Source of the DNA: Bacteroidota bacterium
GTDB lineage: Bacteria > Bacteroidota > Bacteroidia > Chitinophagales > Chitinophagaceae
DNA length: 64,000 bases
Assembly: GCA_023417815.1 (NCBI GenBank)
Contig: JAEZEI010000051.1
Location: 97,910 to 161,909, forward strand
Reading direction: 5' to 3'
Shown here: piece after piece, positions 39,301 through 48,159 of the stretch
Numbering within the stretch: the stretch's first letter is position 1
Layout of the letters: each line of letters starts with the position of its first letter
Notes under the pieces: model-generated
What the model was told of the DNA's origin: nothing
The model's input: only the letters and a program-made list of their open reading frames with translations
Databases searched by the model: none
Translations under genes and position numbers: made by a program

Positions 39301-41215
39301 ACTGCAGGATCATAACAGTAATGGAGTTCCCAATTGGAATGATGCTGCCTATCCGGGATATGTAAATAATAACTCGGATAACGTTAATGATAATTTTGAC
39401 TGGGGTGCAGATTCTGATAATGATGGAATTCCAAATTTCGCGGATACCAATTTCTGGATCGCCTTTGTGGATACCAATGGTGATGGGGTGAATGACAATT
39501 CTGATAAGGATCTTGATGGTGTTCCGAATCAATTTGACAGGGATAGTGATAATGACGGTATCCCGGATGTAGTTGAATCAGGAGGCGTGGATGCGAATGG
39601 TGATGGCAGAATAGATAATTTCACCGATACGGATAATGACGGCCTGTCACAAAATGTTGATGCAAATAATACCGGTGTGAACGGATCCGGCCTCGGACTT
39701 ACTGCAGTAAACCTAGATAATGACGCAATTCCGAATTATCTCGACCTTGATAGTGATAATGATGGCATTCCCGACATCATTGAAGCGCTTGGTACAGATG
39801 CGAACAACAACGGAATGGTTGATGTTACTACTGATACAGATGGTGATGGCCTGGTTAATGCGCTGGATGGTGATGCCGATAATAATGGCATTGCGGAAAA
39901 CAGTGCCAATGCCTTGCTGAGGTCAGGGCCGGATGCCAACAATAACGGTCGTGCCGATTCATGGCCTTATAAGAATTTCGATAATGATGCCCGTCCGAAT
40001 CCTTACGATGTGGACAGTGATATGGATGGGATTGTGGATGTTCTCGAGGCCGGCTTTGCTGATGCAGATTTCAATGGATTCATTGATGGGGCAATAGGGA
40101 ACCATGGATGGAATAATGCAGTTGATGCATTGGGAACCCTGAATCTTACCAATACCGATTCCAGGGGAAACCCTGATTATCTCGATATTGATTCAGATGA
40201 TGATGGTATACCTGATAACGTAGAGGGAATGACCACTTTAGGATATGTATTACCAACCTATCTTGATAATGATGGTGATGGTCTTGATAATGCCTATGAT
40301 AACGTTCCTGCAGCTTTCGGCGGCAGGGGAGTGTTCTTATCGGACAGGGATATGGATGGCATCCCGGATTATCGCGACCTGGATACCGACAGCGATGGTA
40401 TGCCTGATATCTTTGAAGGGAACGATTTTAATTTTAACGGAGATCCGGATGATGATGTGGCATTGACCTTCCTTGACACCGACGGAGATGGATTAGACAA
40501 TAAGTTTGACTCATTGAATTCCGTAACGAACGTTAAAGGAACATCTTACCGGATGGGTACAGGAGGTTCATTTTCCGGAGACCCTGCGCCAGGTTCAAGA
40601 ACCGTGGTTCAGAGAAGTAACCCGCTTGACTCGGATCGCGACTGGAGATCGGTCACCTATGTGCTCTTTGTGAACAGGTTTGAATTAATGCCTGCAGTCA
40701 ATGATCAATTCAGGGTTCAGCTTTCATGGATCCTTCAGTCGCCTTTTGCAGTATCAGGATTCGAGATCGAAAGATCTTCCGATAATATTCATTTTAATAA
40801 GGTTGGAGATCTCGTGGAGTCAATTGCCGCAAATATTCAGCAACAGGTGCATTTCACGGATCTGGTAAATGAAAATGGTTCACGATTCTACTATCGCGTT
40901 AAGGCACTCGGTACAAATGGCCTGAGCAGGTGGAGCAACGTTGTAGCTGTTACCATAAAGAATAATACCATTTCAACCGTATATCCTAATCCTGCATCGC
41001 ATGAGATTAAGGTGGCCATATCCTCAGAAGAGCAGGGAAAAGTAATCATGCAGTGTTTCGATGAAATCGGAAGGAATATGTTTACATCGCACGCTGATGT
41101 TCAAAAAGGAATAAATAATATTTCTTTAAATACTACGGCATTACCAGAAGGCGTTTACATACTGAAGCTTTCCGGAGTGTGCGAGCATGTTCATAAATTC
41201 ATAATCAAACGATAA
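36380..41215 (+). CDS. Giant T9SS-exported protein with two beta-sandwich modules and TSP3-like repeats
   Basis: A 1611-residue surface protein with a signal peptide (to about 24). Two tandem modules of about 165 residues (about 85-250 and 255-425) share TTWKYLANNTRPANW, GNKYI.TYFRK and GNNTIAVEIHQN; they match the modules of the upstream phosphatase. A DUF3344-like beta domain (about 435-700) and a DUF11 domain (about 710-860) follow. Asp-rich TSP3-type repeats span about 950-1410 (DIDDDDDGIPDYVE, DLDSDNDGIPDIIE), and a T9SS sorting domain ends the protein. Its repeat and C-terminal regions closely parallel those of the 1517-residue protein at 26573. It is probably a calcium-stabilised surface structure. 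Confidence 0.85.
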   Translation: MKDMKTKSLYLLILLICSFIAEGQVLRPFTSRYYNSSVRGNIVYVSNNIITSAGAGTSDAPPTGSETNNSYPGQYIDIDNVRNVFFPYSTTWKYLANNTRPANWQTVAYNDAAWPTGTAKFGYGDGDEVTCVPSGGGGTLCNPTGNKYISTYFRKVVNIPNPSAFTAIRMNVIMDDGIVVYVNGVERGAYNMPAGRTHATLASAAYSPEGVPVVFNLNPAFFNAGNNTIAVEIHQNSATSTDLAFSMELEGITDVTFFPHNTTWKYLANNTRPANWSNVGYNDGAWPTGTAQFGYGDGDETTCVPSGGGGTTCTPTGNKYITTYFRKIVNIPNPNLFSYFRMNVIRDDGIVIYVNGLEVASNNMPAGRTHTTLALGAIGNAGETTPISFSIPPSAFVAGNNTIAVEIHQNDQTSTDLSFSMELVGMTDSSGTFSSSSSDLSLPTCSNVLFAGLYWGADQGSSGTDSSWILNGFNTVKIKIPGSSTYQTVTASQADRHSEAYSPGLPHTGYLCFADITSLINASNPNGTYTIADVIGPEGYENSCGGWTIVIAYANPTLQPRNLSVFDGSVIINQGDPPVDVPITGFLTPPGGPVSCELGAVVFDGDRGAVDSFSFRQFGAPAFYNMATTTVPLNGAADAWNSKISYKGSVVTTRSPAHANTLGYDASIHDLPNAGNAQLGNSRTSATVRFSSSGENYFVQVLSTSISQYNPTFAFSKAATDINGGSTFPGDSLQYQLNYSNVGNDASTNTTIIDNIPAGTSYLPNSLSINGVAKTDAAGDDEAEFDLVNNRVIFRVGTGANGVNGGTINTSGSGNVRFSVVIASSCRVLTCLPSIRNTARINYTGLTSGLSLYDSSGVNVAGCITPGPSSVTPVSSCYTPADTLIVNQCPVTSLLIPWRRYAGYTIYSAQPFIPANIYNANLPVTASNVFYAYYTNGAGCSDTVRINMIVTACPDIDDDDDGIPDYVEFNNALALQDHNSNGVPNWNDAAYPGYVNNNSDNVNDNFDWGADSDNDGIPNFADTNFWIAFVDTNGDGVNDNSDKDLDGVPNQFDRDSDNDGIPDVVESGGVDANGDGRIDNFTDTDNDGLSQNVDANNTGVNGSGLGLTAVNLDNDAIPNYLDLDSDNDGIPDIIEALGTDANNNGMVDVTTDTDGDGLVNALDGDADNNGIAENSANALLRSGPDANNNGRADSWPYKNFDNDARPNPYDVDSDMDGIVDVLEAGFADADFNGFIDGAIGNHGWNNAVDALGTLNLTNTDSRGNPDYLDIDSDDDGIPDNVEGMTTLGYVLPTYLDNDGDGLDNAYDNVPAAFGGRGVFLSDRDMDGIPDYRDLDTDSDGMPDIFEGNDFNFNGDPDDDVALTFLDTDGDGLDNKFDSLNSVTNVKGTSYRMGTGGSFSGDPAPGSRTVVQRSNPLDSDRDWRSVTYVLFVNRFELMPAVNDQFRVQLSWILQSPFAVSGFEIERSSDNIHFNKVGDLVESIAANIQQQVHFTDLVNENGSRFYYRVKALGTNGLSRWSNVVAVTIKNNTISTVYPNPASHEIKVAISSEEQGKVIMQCFDEIGRNMFTSHADVQKGINNISLNTTALPEGVYILKLSGVCEHVHKFIIKR

Positions 41216-41244
41216 ACAAGAGCTTTTCATAATCCCCCGTCAAG

Positions 41245-41273
41245 ATGCCTTTCCATTATGGAGGGGCATTTTT
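41245..41273 (+). terminator. Rho-independent terminator before ksgA
   Basis: A 10-bp stem (41245-41254 with 41260-41269, including G-U pairs) and a 5-nt ATTAT loop are followed by TTTTT. It closes the phosphatase/giant-protein transcript 30 bp past the stop. Confidence 0.8.
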
Positions 41274-41276
41274 GTT

Positions 41277-41284
41277 TAGCTTTG
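41277..41284 (+). promoter_or_regulatory. -7 element (TAGCTTTG) of ksgA
   Basis: A perfect TAnnTTTG box directly after the terminator. The ksgA GTG begins only 5 bp after it, so transcription would start at or within a few bases of the start codon. No clear -33 TTTG is seen; its place is occupied by the terminator stem. Confidence 0.45.
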
Positions 41285-41288
41285 GGCC

Positions 41289-42041
41289 GTGTACACATTA
41301 AAGAAATCATTAGGTCAACATTTCCTTAAGGATGAAAGGATCCTGGATGATATAGTTGCCGAACTGAAAAAATATCCCTTTAAAAATCTTCTGGAGGTAG
41401 GTCCCGGCGCAGGAGCCCTTACCAGGTACATAAAGGATCTTCCGGGGGTTGACTTTAAAGCTGTTGAACTTGATAAAGAAAAGGTTGATTTCCTCATTAA
41501 AAATTATCCTGACCTGGAAAGCAAACTTATTCACAAGGATTTTCTTCATATCGAGCCACCTTTCACCGGTGAATTTATTGTGATCGGGAACTTCCCCTAT
41601 AATATCAGTACGCAGATCCTCTTTAAACTTCTGGAATGGAAGGACCAGGTACCGGTAATCATTGGCATGTTTCAGAAAGAAGTGGCAGAAAGAGTTGCTG
41701 CTGCACCCGGTTCCAAAACCTATGGAGTGACCAGCGCGCTTATTCAGCCTTTTTATGAAATAAAATATTTGTTTGATGTTCCCCCGGAAGCTTTTAACCC
41801 GCCGCCAAAGGTTGTAAGCGGGGTCATAAGTTTAATCCGAAAGACTGAAATCCTGGATGTAAGGTCAGAAAAGCATTATAAGATGCTAGTAAAGACTGCC
41901 TTTAATCAACGCAGAAAAACAATGCGTAATTCTGTAAAAGGATTGTTTTCCCAGGAGATACTGTCAGATGAAATTTTCCAACGCAGACCTGAAACGCTTG
42001 CCATTGAAGAATTTGCAGCACTCACCTTCAAAATGAATTAA
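41289..42041 (+). CDS. ksgA: 16S rRNA (adenine1518-N6/adenine1519-N6) dimethyltransferase
   Basis: A 250-residue KsgA/RsmA, which dimethylates two adjacent adenines near the 3' end of 16S rRNA. It has the opening KKSLGQHFLKD, the SAM-binding motif LLEVGPGAGALT (about residues 34-45), and catalytic NFPYNIS (about 98-104). The late VVSGVISLIR and FNQRRKTMRNSVK are also family-typical. The start is GTG at 41289, giving the family-typical MYTLKKSLGQ. It lies immediately after a terminator and a -7 box, so the mRNA may be leaderless or nearly so. Confidence 0.95.
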   Translation: MYTLKKSLGQHFLKDERILDDIVAELKKYPFKNLLEVGPGAGALTRYIKDLPGVDFKAVELDKEKVDFLIKNYPDLESKLIHKDFLHIEPPFTGEFIVIGNFPYNISTQILFKLLEWKDQVPVIIGMFQKEVAERVAAAPGSKTYGVTSALIQPFYEIKYLFDVPPEAFNPPPKVVSGVISLIRKTEILDVRSEKHYKMLVKTAFNQRRKTMRNSVKGLFSQEILSDEIFQRRPETLAIEEFAALTFKMN

Positions 42042-42080
42042 TTTTACACAAAGAATTTATTCCAGATAAATATATAAGAA

Positions 42081-45000
42081 ATGAGTTCCGTAAAGGTCAG
42101 GATCGTGACAGCAGCCTCGTTATTCGACGGGCATGATGCAGCCATCAATATTATGAGGAGGATAATGCAAAGTAAAGGTGCTGAGATCATTCATCTTGGG
42201 CATAACCGCAGCGTTGCAGAGATTGTTGAATGTGCCATTGAAGAAGATGTACAGGGGATAGCGATCACCAGCTACCAGGGCGGACACGTTGAATTCTTTA
42301 AGTATATGAAGGATCTCCTGGAAGAGAATGGGTGCGGGCATATCAAAATATTTGGCGGGGGCGGCGGCACTATTTTACCCGATGAAATTAAAGAACTGCA
42401 TGATTACGGGATCACCAGGATATACAGTCCTGATGACGGAAGGAAAATGGGCCTTGAAGGAATGATCCAGGATGTGATCAATCAATGTACTTTTTCTCTT
42501 AACGGCAACGGCGATTATAAAAGCGAACTAACGCTTGGTGAAGTGATCGATATAAGGAAAATAGCAAGACAGATCACCAATGCGGAAAACGGGATAACTC
42601 CCGGAATAAGTATCCCTCCAGGCAGAAAACAGCCAGTACTTGGAATAACAGGAACAGGTGGAGCTGGAAAAAGTTCAGTCACGGATGAGATCGTAAGGCG
42701 GTACCTGAATTCATACCCTGGTAAAACCATAGCGGTCATCTCAGTGGATCCAAGTAAAAAGAAAACAGGTGGTGCATTACTGGGTGACCGTATTCGCATG
42801 AATGCTATCTCATCACCAAGGGCATATATGCGAAGCCTGGCAACAAGAGAAAGCGATAAGGCCCTGAGTAATTACGTTCAGGATGCAATAGATATATGCA
42901 AGCATGGCGGATTTGATTTCATCATCCTTGAAAGCGCGGGTGTGGGGCAAAGCGATGCCAGTATACTTGAATTCTGCGATGTGAGCATGTATGTTATGAC
43001 GCCTGAATACGGTGCGCCTTCCCAACTGGAAAAAATTAATATGCTTGATTATGCCGATGTGATCTGCCTCAATAAATTCGATAAGGCCGGGGCACTTGAT
43101 GCATTGCATGACGTAAGGAAACAGTATAAGCGCAACCATACACTGTGGACTGCGAAGGATGAAGAACTTCCTGTTGTTGGAACCATCGCTGCGCAATTCA
43201 ATGACCCTGGTGTTAATGAATTATTTGAAAGGCTGATGGAAAAAGTAAATGAAAAGACCGGGGTGAAATTCAGCGGTGAAATTGAACATCATGCCCATAC
43301 GAAGGACACTTCGAACAATTCAACCATCATACCTCCCTCGCGTGTACGCTACCTGTCAGAGATTGCAGAAAGTATAAAGAGCTATGATGAATGGGTGAAG
43401 GAACAGTGCAATATAGCTTCTGATCTCTACCAGCTTAAAGGCTCGCTAAGGATCATCAAGGATGATAACAACAGTTTGCTTGTTTCTAAAATAAATGAAC
43501 TGGAAGCCAGAATGGATCCGACCTGTAAATCGATGATTGAGGGCTGGGATTCTATGAAGCAACGTTACTCCGGCGAATTCTATGAATTTAAGGTTCGCGA
43601 AAAAACCATTCGTCAGCCCTTAACTACGCGTTCCCTGAGCGGTACCACCATACCGAAAGTATTATTGCCTAAATACCGTGAGTGGGGCGACATTCTAAGG
43701 TGGACACTCCAGGAGAATGTGCCCGGGGAGTTTCCATATACCGCCGGGGTGTTTCCATTGAAGCGGGAAGGTGAAGATCCCACCAGGATGTTTGCCGGTG
43801 AAGGGGGCCCTGAGCGCACCAACAGGCGCTTTCATTATGTTAGCCTTGGGCAACCCGCAAAGCGGTTAAGTACTGCCTTCGACAGCGTAACACTTTATGG
43901 CGAGGACCCTGCCTACCGCCCTGATATATATGGAAAGATCGGGAACAGCGGTGTAAGCATTGCCACTGTTGATGATGCGAAAAAATTATATAGCGGGTTT
44001 GATCTTTGCGATCCGAAAACCTCGGTAAGCATGACTATTAACGGTCCGGCTCCTATAATCCTTGCTTTTTTCATGAATGCGGCTATTGACCAGGAATGTG
44101 AAAAGTATATTATTGAGAAAGGATTAAAGGATGATGTGAACAGGGCTGTCGAATCGAAATACGACATTTCCTCCTTGCCTCATTATACAGGAACGGATGG
44201 CAAACCTGTTCTGCCTCAGAAAGGTGAATTAATAGGCAACCTGCCCGAAGGAAATAACGGGCTTGGACTTCGATTACTTGGTTTAAGCGGAAGTGATGTG
44301 CTCCCGCAGGATGTATATGCCGAACTGAAAGCAAAGGCGTTGTCTACGGTAAGAGGAACAGTTCAGGCGGATATATTAAAAGAAGACCAGGCGCAGAATA
44401 CCTGCATCTTCTCCACGGAATTTGCATTGAAACTGATGGGCGATGTTCAGCAATATTTTATTGCAAACAAGGTGAATAATTTCTATAGTGTTTCAATAAG
44501 CGGTTATCATATTGCCGAAGCCGGTGCAAATCCGATCACCCAACTGGCCTTCACGCTGGCAAACGGATTTACCTATGTTGAATATTACCTGAGCAGGGGG
44601 ATGAACATTGATGATTTCGCGCCGAACCTTTCCTTCTTCTTCAGTAATGGTATGGATCCTGAATACAGCGTTATCGGCAGGGTGGCAAGGAGGATATGGG
44701 CCAAGGCCATGAAGCATAAATATAAAGCGAACAGCAGGAGCCAGAAACTCAAATACCATATTCAAACCAGCGGAAGAAGCCTGCATGCCCAGGAGATCGA
44801 TTTCAATGATATCCGCACAACCCTCCAGGCGCTTTATGCCATTTATGATAACTGCAATTCTCTTCATACTAACGCGTATGATGAAGCGATCACTACTCCA
44901 ACAGAAGAAAGCGTTAGGCGTGCAATGGCGATCCAGTTAATAATCAACCGGGAGCTTGGAACTGCCAAGAACGAGAATCCGAACCAGGGATCCTTCCTTA

Positions 45001-45452
45001 TTGAGGAACTTACTGATCTTGTTGAAGATGCAGTAATGACGGAATTTAACAGGATCACTGAAAGAGGCGGAGTTCTCGGGGCAATGGAAAGAATGTACCA
45101 GCGCAATAAGATACAGGAAGAAAGCCTCTATTATGAAATGCAGAAACACTCTGGTGAATATCCGTTGATCGGGGTAAACACCTTCCTGAGCAGTAAAGGT
45201 TCTCCAACTATTTTACCGACGGAGGTTATCAGGTCAACCAGGGAAGAAAAAGAACAGCAGATATCGAACCTTAAGGCATTCCATAACAGGCATAAGGCGA
45301 AAAGCGCTGAAATGCTGGAGCGGCTCAAGCAGGTAGCAATTAATAACGGCAACCTTTTTGAAGAGCTTATGGAAACGGTTAAGTTTTGCTCCCTCGGGCA
45401 GATCACGAACGCCCTTTATAGCGTGGGTGGACAATATCGCCGGAACATGTAA
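42081..45452 (+). CDS. icmF: Fused isobutyryl-CoA mutase (B12-dependent, with built-in G-protein chaperone)
   Basis: A 1123-residue IcmF with three parts in order. A B12-binding domain (about 1-140; lower-ligand His18 in [10 protein letters not shown], then GGGGGTI) is followed by a MeaB-like GTPase domain (about 180-410; P-loop GTGGAGKSS near residue 190). The CoA-mutase domain follows (about 560-1120; [51 protein letters not shown]). The enzyme interconverts isobutyryl- and n-butyryl-CoA, and some members also act on pivalyl/isovaleryl-CoA. The GTPase domain guards cofactor loading. No cobalamin riboswitch fits in the 39-bp upstream gap. The DUF421 gene follows after 3 bp. Confidence 0.95.
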   Translation: MSSVKVRIVTAASLFDGHDAAINIMRRIMQSKGAEIIHLGHNRSVAEIVECAIEEDVQGIAITSYQGGHVEFFKYMKDLLEENGCGHIKIFGGGGGTILPDEIKELHDYGITRIYSPDDGRKMGLEGMIQDVINQCTFSLNGNGDYKSELTLGEVIDIRKIARQITNAENGITPGISIPPGRKQPVLGITGTGGAGKSSVTDEIVRRYLNSYPGKTIAVISVDPSKKKTGGALLGDRIRMNAISSPRAYMRSLATRESDKALSNYVQDAIDICKHGGFDFIILESAGVGQSDASILEFCDVSMYVMTPEYGAPSQLEKINMLDYADVICLNKFDKAGALDALHDVRKQYKRNHTLWTAKDEELPVVGTIAAQFNDPGVNELFERLMEKVNEKTGVKFSGEIEHHAHTKDTSNNSTIIPPSRVRYLSEIAESIKSYDEWVKEQCNIASDLYQLKGSLRIIKDDNNSLLVSKINELEARMDPTCKSMIEGWDSMKQRYSGEFYEFKVREKTIRQPLTTRSLSGTTIPKVLLPKYREWGDILRWTLQENVPGEFPYTAGVFPLKREGEDPTRMFAGEGGPERTNRRFHYVSLGQPAKRLSTAFDSVTLYGEDPAYRPDIYGKIGNSGVSIATVDDAKKLYSGFDLCDPKTSVSMTINGPAPIILAFFMNAAIDQECEKYIIEKGLKDDVNRAVESKYDISSLPHYTGTDGKPVLPQKGELIGNLPEGNNGLGLRLLGLSGSDVLPQDVYAELKAKALSTVRGTVQADILKEDQAQNTCIFSTEFALKLMGDVQQYFIANKVNNFYSVSISGYHIAEAGANPITQLAFTLANGFTYVEYYLSRGMNIDDFAPNLSFFFSNGMDPEYSVIGRVARRIWAKAMKHKYKANSRSQKLKYHIQTSGRSLHAQEIDFNDIRTTLQALYAIYDNCNSLHTNAYDEAITTPTEESVRRAMAIQLIINRELGTAKNENPNQGSFLIEELTDLVEDAVMTEFNRITERGGVLGAMERMYQRNKIQEESLYYEMQKHSGEYPLIGVNTFLSSKGSPTILPTEVIRSTREEKEQQISNLKAFHNRHKAKSAEMLERLKQVAINNGNLFEELMETVKFCSLGQITNALYSVGGQYRRNM

Positions 45453-45455
45453 TAA

Positions 45456-46151
45456 ATGCCTGTTTTATTAGATATAGACTGGAAATCTTTCTGGCTGGGT
45501 GAAGAAGAGTGGGATTTCGTTCTTGAGATCATGCTCAGGACTTTCATTATGTTCACAATTGCCATCTTTTCAATGAGGCTGGTAGGAAAGCACGGGATCC
45601 GCCAGCGATTATTCGAGATCGTTCTTATCATCACACTGGGTTCTGCGGCCGGTGATGCTATGTTCTACAAAGATGTAGGGCTCATACCTGCAATCATGGT
45701 ATTTGTAATGATCGTGCTTTTATATAAGATCATGCATTACCTGGTGTCCTTAAGTCATCGCTTTGATTCAATAATTGAAGGGAAGCCTGCAATAATTGTC
45801 CGGGATGGAAGGTTTTATTACGAAGAGTACAAAAAATTACTGAAGGCCCACGATGAATTCTTTCCGGAATTACGGTGCAAAGGTGTAAACCATCTTGGCC
45901 AGGTTAAAATGGCCATACTTGAAGATTCAGGAGACATCAGCATATTTTATTATGACGATGATGAAGTTGTTCCCGGGCTGCCTATCATGCCCTGGGTCCA
46001 TGATCAGAAAACAGGTAATATCACCGAACCTGGTATGTATTCCTGTTTCAACTGCGGTGAAACAAGGCACCTGGAGAAAGGAGAAATAAGATGTTCAACT
46101 TGTGACCAGGAATACTGGGTAAAGTCTGAAGATAATCCAAGGATTAAATGA
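45456..46151 (+). CDS. DUF421 (YetF-like) membrane protein with C-terminal zinc ribbon
   Basis: A 231-residue protein starting 3 bp after icmF. Two to three membrane helices (about residues 22-95) are followed by the DUF421 cytosolic domain (EGKPAIIVRDGRFYYEEYKK, MAILEDSGDISIF). Unlike short family members it ends with a four-cysteine ribbon, Cys197/Cys200 and Cys213/Cys216, probably zinc binding. YetF-type proteins have no firm function. Its stop codon directly abuts the stop of the convergent ligD gene (TGA then TCA) with no spacer and no terminator. Confidence 0.85.
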   Translation: MPVLLDIDWKSFWLGEEEWDFVLEIMLRTFIMFTIAIFSMRLVGKHGIRQRLFEIVLIITLGSAAGDAMFYKDVGLIPAIMVFVMIVLLYKIMHYLVSLSHRFDSIIEGKPAIIVRDGRFYYEEYKKLLKAHDEFFPELRCKGVNHLGQVKMAILEDSGDISIFYYDDDEVVPGLPIMPWVHDQKTGNITEPGMYSCFNCGETRHLEKGEIRCSTCDQEYWVKSEDNPRIK

Positions 46152-48119
46152 TCATTTTCTGAAAGTTGCTTCCAGTTTTTCGATGGTCCGTTTAAGATCA
46201 ATTCCCTTGCCCAGTACCGGTTTAAAAATATCGCCCTGTTCCCTTATTTTGCCTATTGCATTGGTAATATTGAAGTCAGTTATCTTAAGACCTTTCTTTA
46301 CTTCTTCCCAATGCAATGGCATGCTTACCGGTGCACCAGGTTTGGGCCTCAGCGAATAAACTGAAGCAACGGTGGCCTGCGGACGGTTCTGCAAAAAATC
46401 AATGTACATTTTTCTTCCGCGGTTCTTTGTCTGCCTTTCTATTGATGTATACCCGGGTACCTGTTCATGAAGTATGGTGGCCACCAGCCTGCCGAATTCC
46501 CTGCATTCTTCATAAACATATTTTCCACCAAGGGGAATATAAACATGCAGGCCTGTTGAACCTGAAGTCTTGCAATAGCAGTCCACTCCAGCTTCCTTCA
46601 AGATCTCTCTTGTAAGGTTAGCGGCTTCAATCACCTGGTTAAAAGTATTCCGGTCAGGATCCAGGTCTATTATGCAGTAATCCGGGTTGTTTGGTTTTGA
46701 GGCCTTACTGCTCCATGTATTTATTTCTATACAACCCATTGAAGCGATATACAACAGTGTTTCCTCACTGTCACAAACCAGGAATTCTTTTTCGCGTTCA
46801 TCCACTTCGCTATAGTAAGGAAAAGTAGTTATCCAGGATGGCACTTTCCCCTTCACATCTTTCTGGTAAAATGCTTTTCCTTCAATACCGTTCGGGAAAC
46901 GGTTAAGAGTTTGGGGACGCCCGGCAAGATGCGGAAGTATATAAGGAGCAACCTGGTAATAATAGTTGATCATATCTCCTTTGGTGATCTTTGTTGCCGG
47001 CCAGAATACTTTATTGAGATTATTGAATTTTAGTTCGTGCCCGTTCAGGTCTCTTACCTGCGAATTCACCCCGGGTGTAAGAATAGTTCCTCTTTCTCTA
47101 GCTTTTGGTTTCCGTATGATTGATGATTTTTTCTCACTCTTCAACGTTGTTTCCCATGAAACCTCCCTGGCGCTTTTATCGTCTCTTAACCCTTTGAATG
47201 AAGGATGGCGAAGTGCTTTATCCGAAGTCAGTTCCCTGAAACTTATTTCACATACCAATTCCGGTTTTAACCAAACCGCAGTGGCCTTTGGAGGATTCGG
47301 CCTGAACCTCGAGGGTTTATTATAATCCGGAACAGTGGAAAATGGACATTTCTTAATGGTAAGTGGTTTGAACTTTTTAAGAAGTTCTTTCTGTATTGCA
47401 GCGCTGAAACCGGTTCCGACTGAACCTGCATAATCAAATGAATCTCCGTTAAATACACCAACCAGCAGCGCACTGAAAGGTCGGGATGTATTCTCGTTAA
47501 TGGTATATCCTCCGATCACAACCTCCTGTCGCTGTTCCGTTTTAACCTTCAGCCAATCCCTTGTTCTGACCCCTGGCAAATAAAAACTTCCTTTTTTCTT
47601 TGCCATTACTCCCTCCATCTTTAAACCTTCCACCGCTTTGAAAAGATCGGAAATGTGGGCCTCTAAAAATTCGCTTATTCTTACTGTCTCTGAAACCTTA
47701 AGTTGCTCATGCAGGATTGATTTTCTTTCCTCTACAGGAAGTGATGTAAGGTCTTTCCCATCGAGAAAAAGAATATCAAAAACATAGAAAAATAGATGCC
47801 CGTCGGCCTCACTGCGCCACGATTGCAACAAACTGAAATCCGGGAAGCCTTCATTATTTGTAGCAACTATTTCACCATCCAGAACCGCATTGATCCGCAG
47901 CTTTTTTAAAGCCGCAGTTATGGGATAGAATTTTTCCGAGAAGTTTTTATTATTTCTTGAGCTGATCTCCACTTCCCCGGCGTTTACATAAGCAATGGCG
48001 CGATAGCCATCCCATTTTATCTCGTACAGCCACTCATCCCCCGGAGGTGGGCCATCGGAAAGCGTGGCCAGCATAGGAGAAATACTGTTTGGAGCAGGAA
48101 CTTTGGAAACCTTCGCCAT
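46152..48119 (-). CDS. ligD: ATP-dependent DNA ligase D (ligase-polymerase form)
   Basis: A 655-residue LigD for non-homologous end joining. The N-terminal ATP-dependent ligase domain (about 10-310) has the adenylated lysine in YEIKWDGYRAIA (Lys35), then DGEIVA and VMAKKKGS. The OB-fold follows, ending GLRDDKSAREV. The C-terminal primase-like polymerase domain (about 355-645) has HELKFNNLNKVFWP, the metal site IIDLDPD, and SGSTGLHVYIPL. The 3'-phosphoesterase domain present in many LigD proteins is missing. The partner Ku is not in this window. A perfect inverted repeat covers the start codon. Confidence 0.93.
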   Translation of the reverse strand: MAKVSKVPAPNSISPMLATLSDGPPPGDEWLYEIKWDGYRAIAYVNAGEVEISSRNNKNFSEKFYPITAALKKLRINAVLDGEIVATNNEGFPDFSLLQSWRSEADGHLFFYVFDILFLDGKDLTSLPVEERKSILHEQLKVSETVRISEFLEAHISDLFKAVEGLKMEGVMAKKKGSFYLPGVRTRDWLKVKTEQRQEVVIGGYTINENTSRPFSALLVGVFNGDSFDYAGSVGTGFSAAIQKELLKKFKPLTIKKCPFSTVPDYNKPSRFRPNPPKATAVWLKPELVCEISFRELTSDKALRHPSFKGLRDDKSAREVSWETTLKSEKKSSIIRKPKARERGTILTPGVNSQVRDLNGHELKFNNLNKVFWPATKITKGDMINYYYQVAPYILPHLAGRPQTLNRFPNGIEGKAFYQKDVKGKVPSWITTFPYYSEVDEREKEFLVCDSEETLLYIASMGCIEINTWSSKASKPNNPDYCIIDLDPDRNTFNQVIEAANLTREILKEAGVDCYCKTSGSTGLHVYIPLGGKYVYEECREFGRLVATILHEQVPGYTSIERQTKNRGRKMYIDFLQNRPQATVASVYSLRPKPGAPVSMPLHWEEVKKGLKITDFNITNAIGKIREQGDIFKPVLGKGIDLKRTIEKLEATFRK

Positions 48120-48136
48120 TGTAAAGGATTTACAAT
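48118..48136 (-). promoter_or_regulatory. Inverted repeat overlapping the ligD start codon
   Basis: Arms ATTGTAAA (48118-48125) and TTTACAAT (48129-48136) with a 3-bp centre form a perfect 8-bp dyad. The ligD ATG lies inside the left arm. It could be a protein operator or a small RNA hairpin occluding the start. Confidence 0.4.
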
Positions 48137-48159
48137 AACAGGTTCATAATCATGCCAAA

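Noticed and set aside
39200..39532. Leftward 110-codon Ile-rich frame
   Set aside because: Mirror of the Asp-rich TSP3 repeats on the other strand.
42042..42080. Cobalamin riboswitch before icmF
   Set aside because: Only 39 bp separate ksgA and icmF, too short for a riboswitch, and no conserved box is present.
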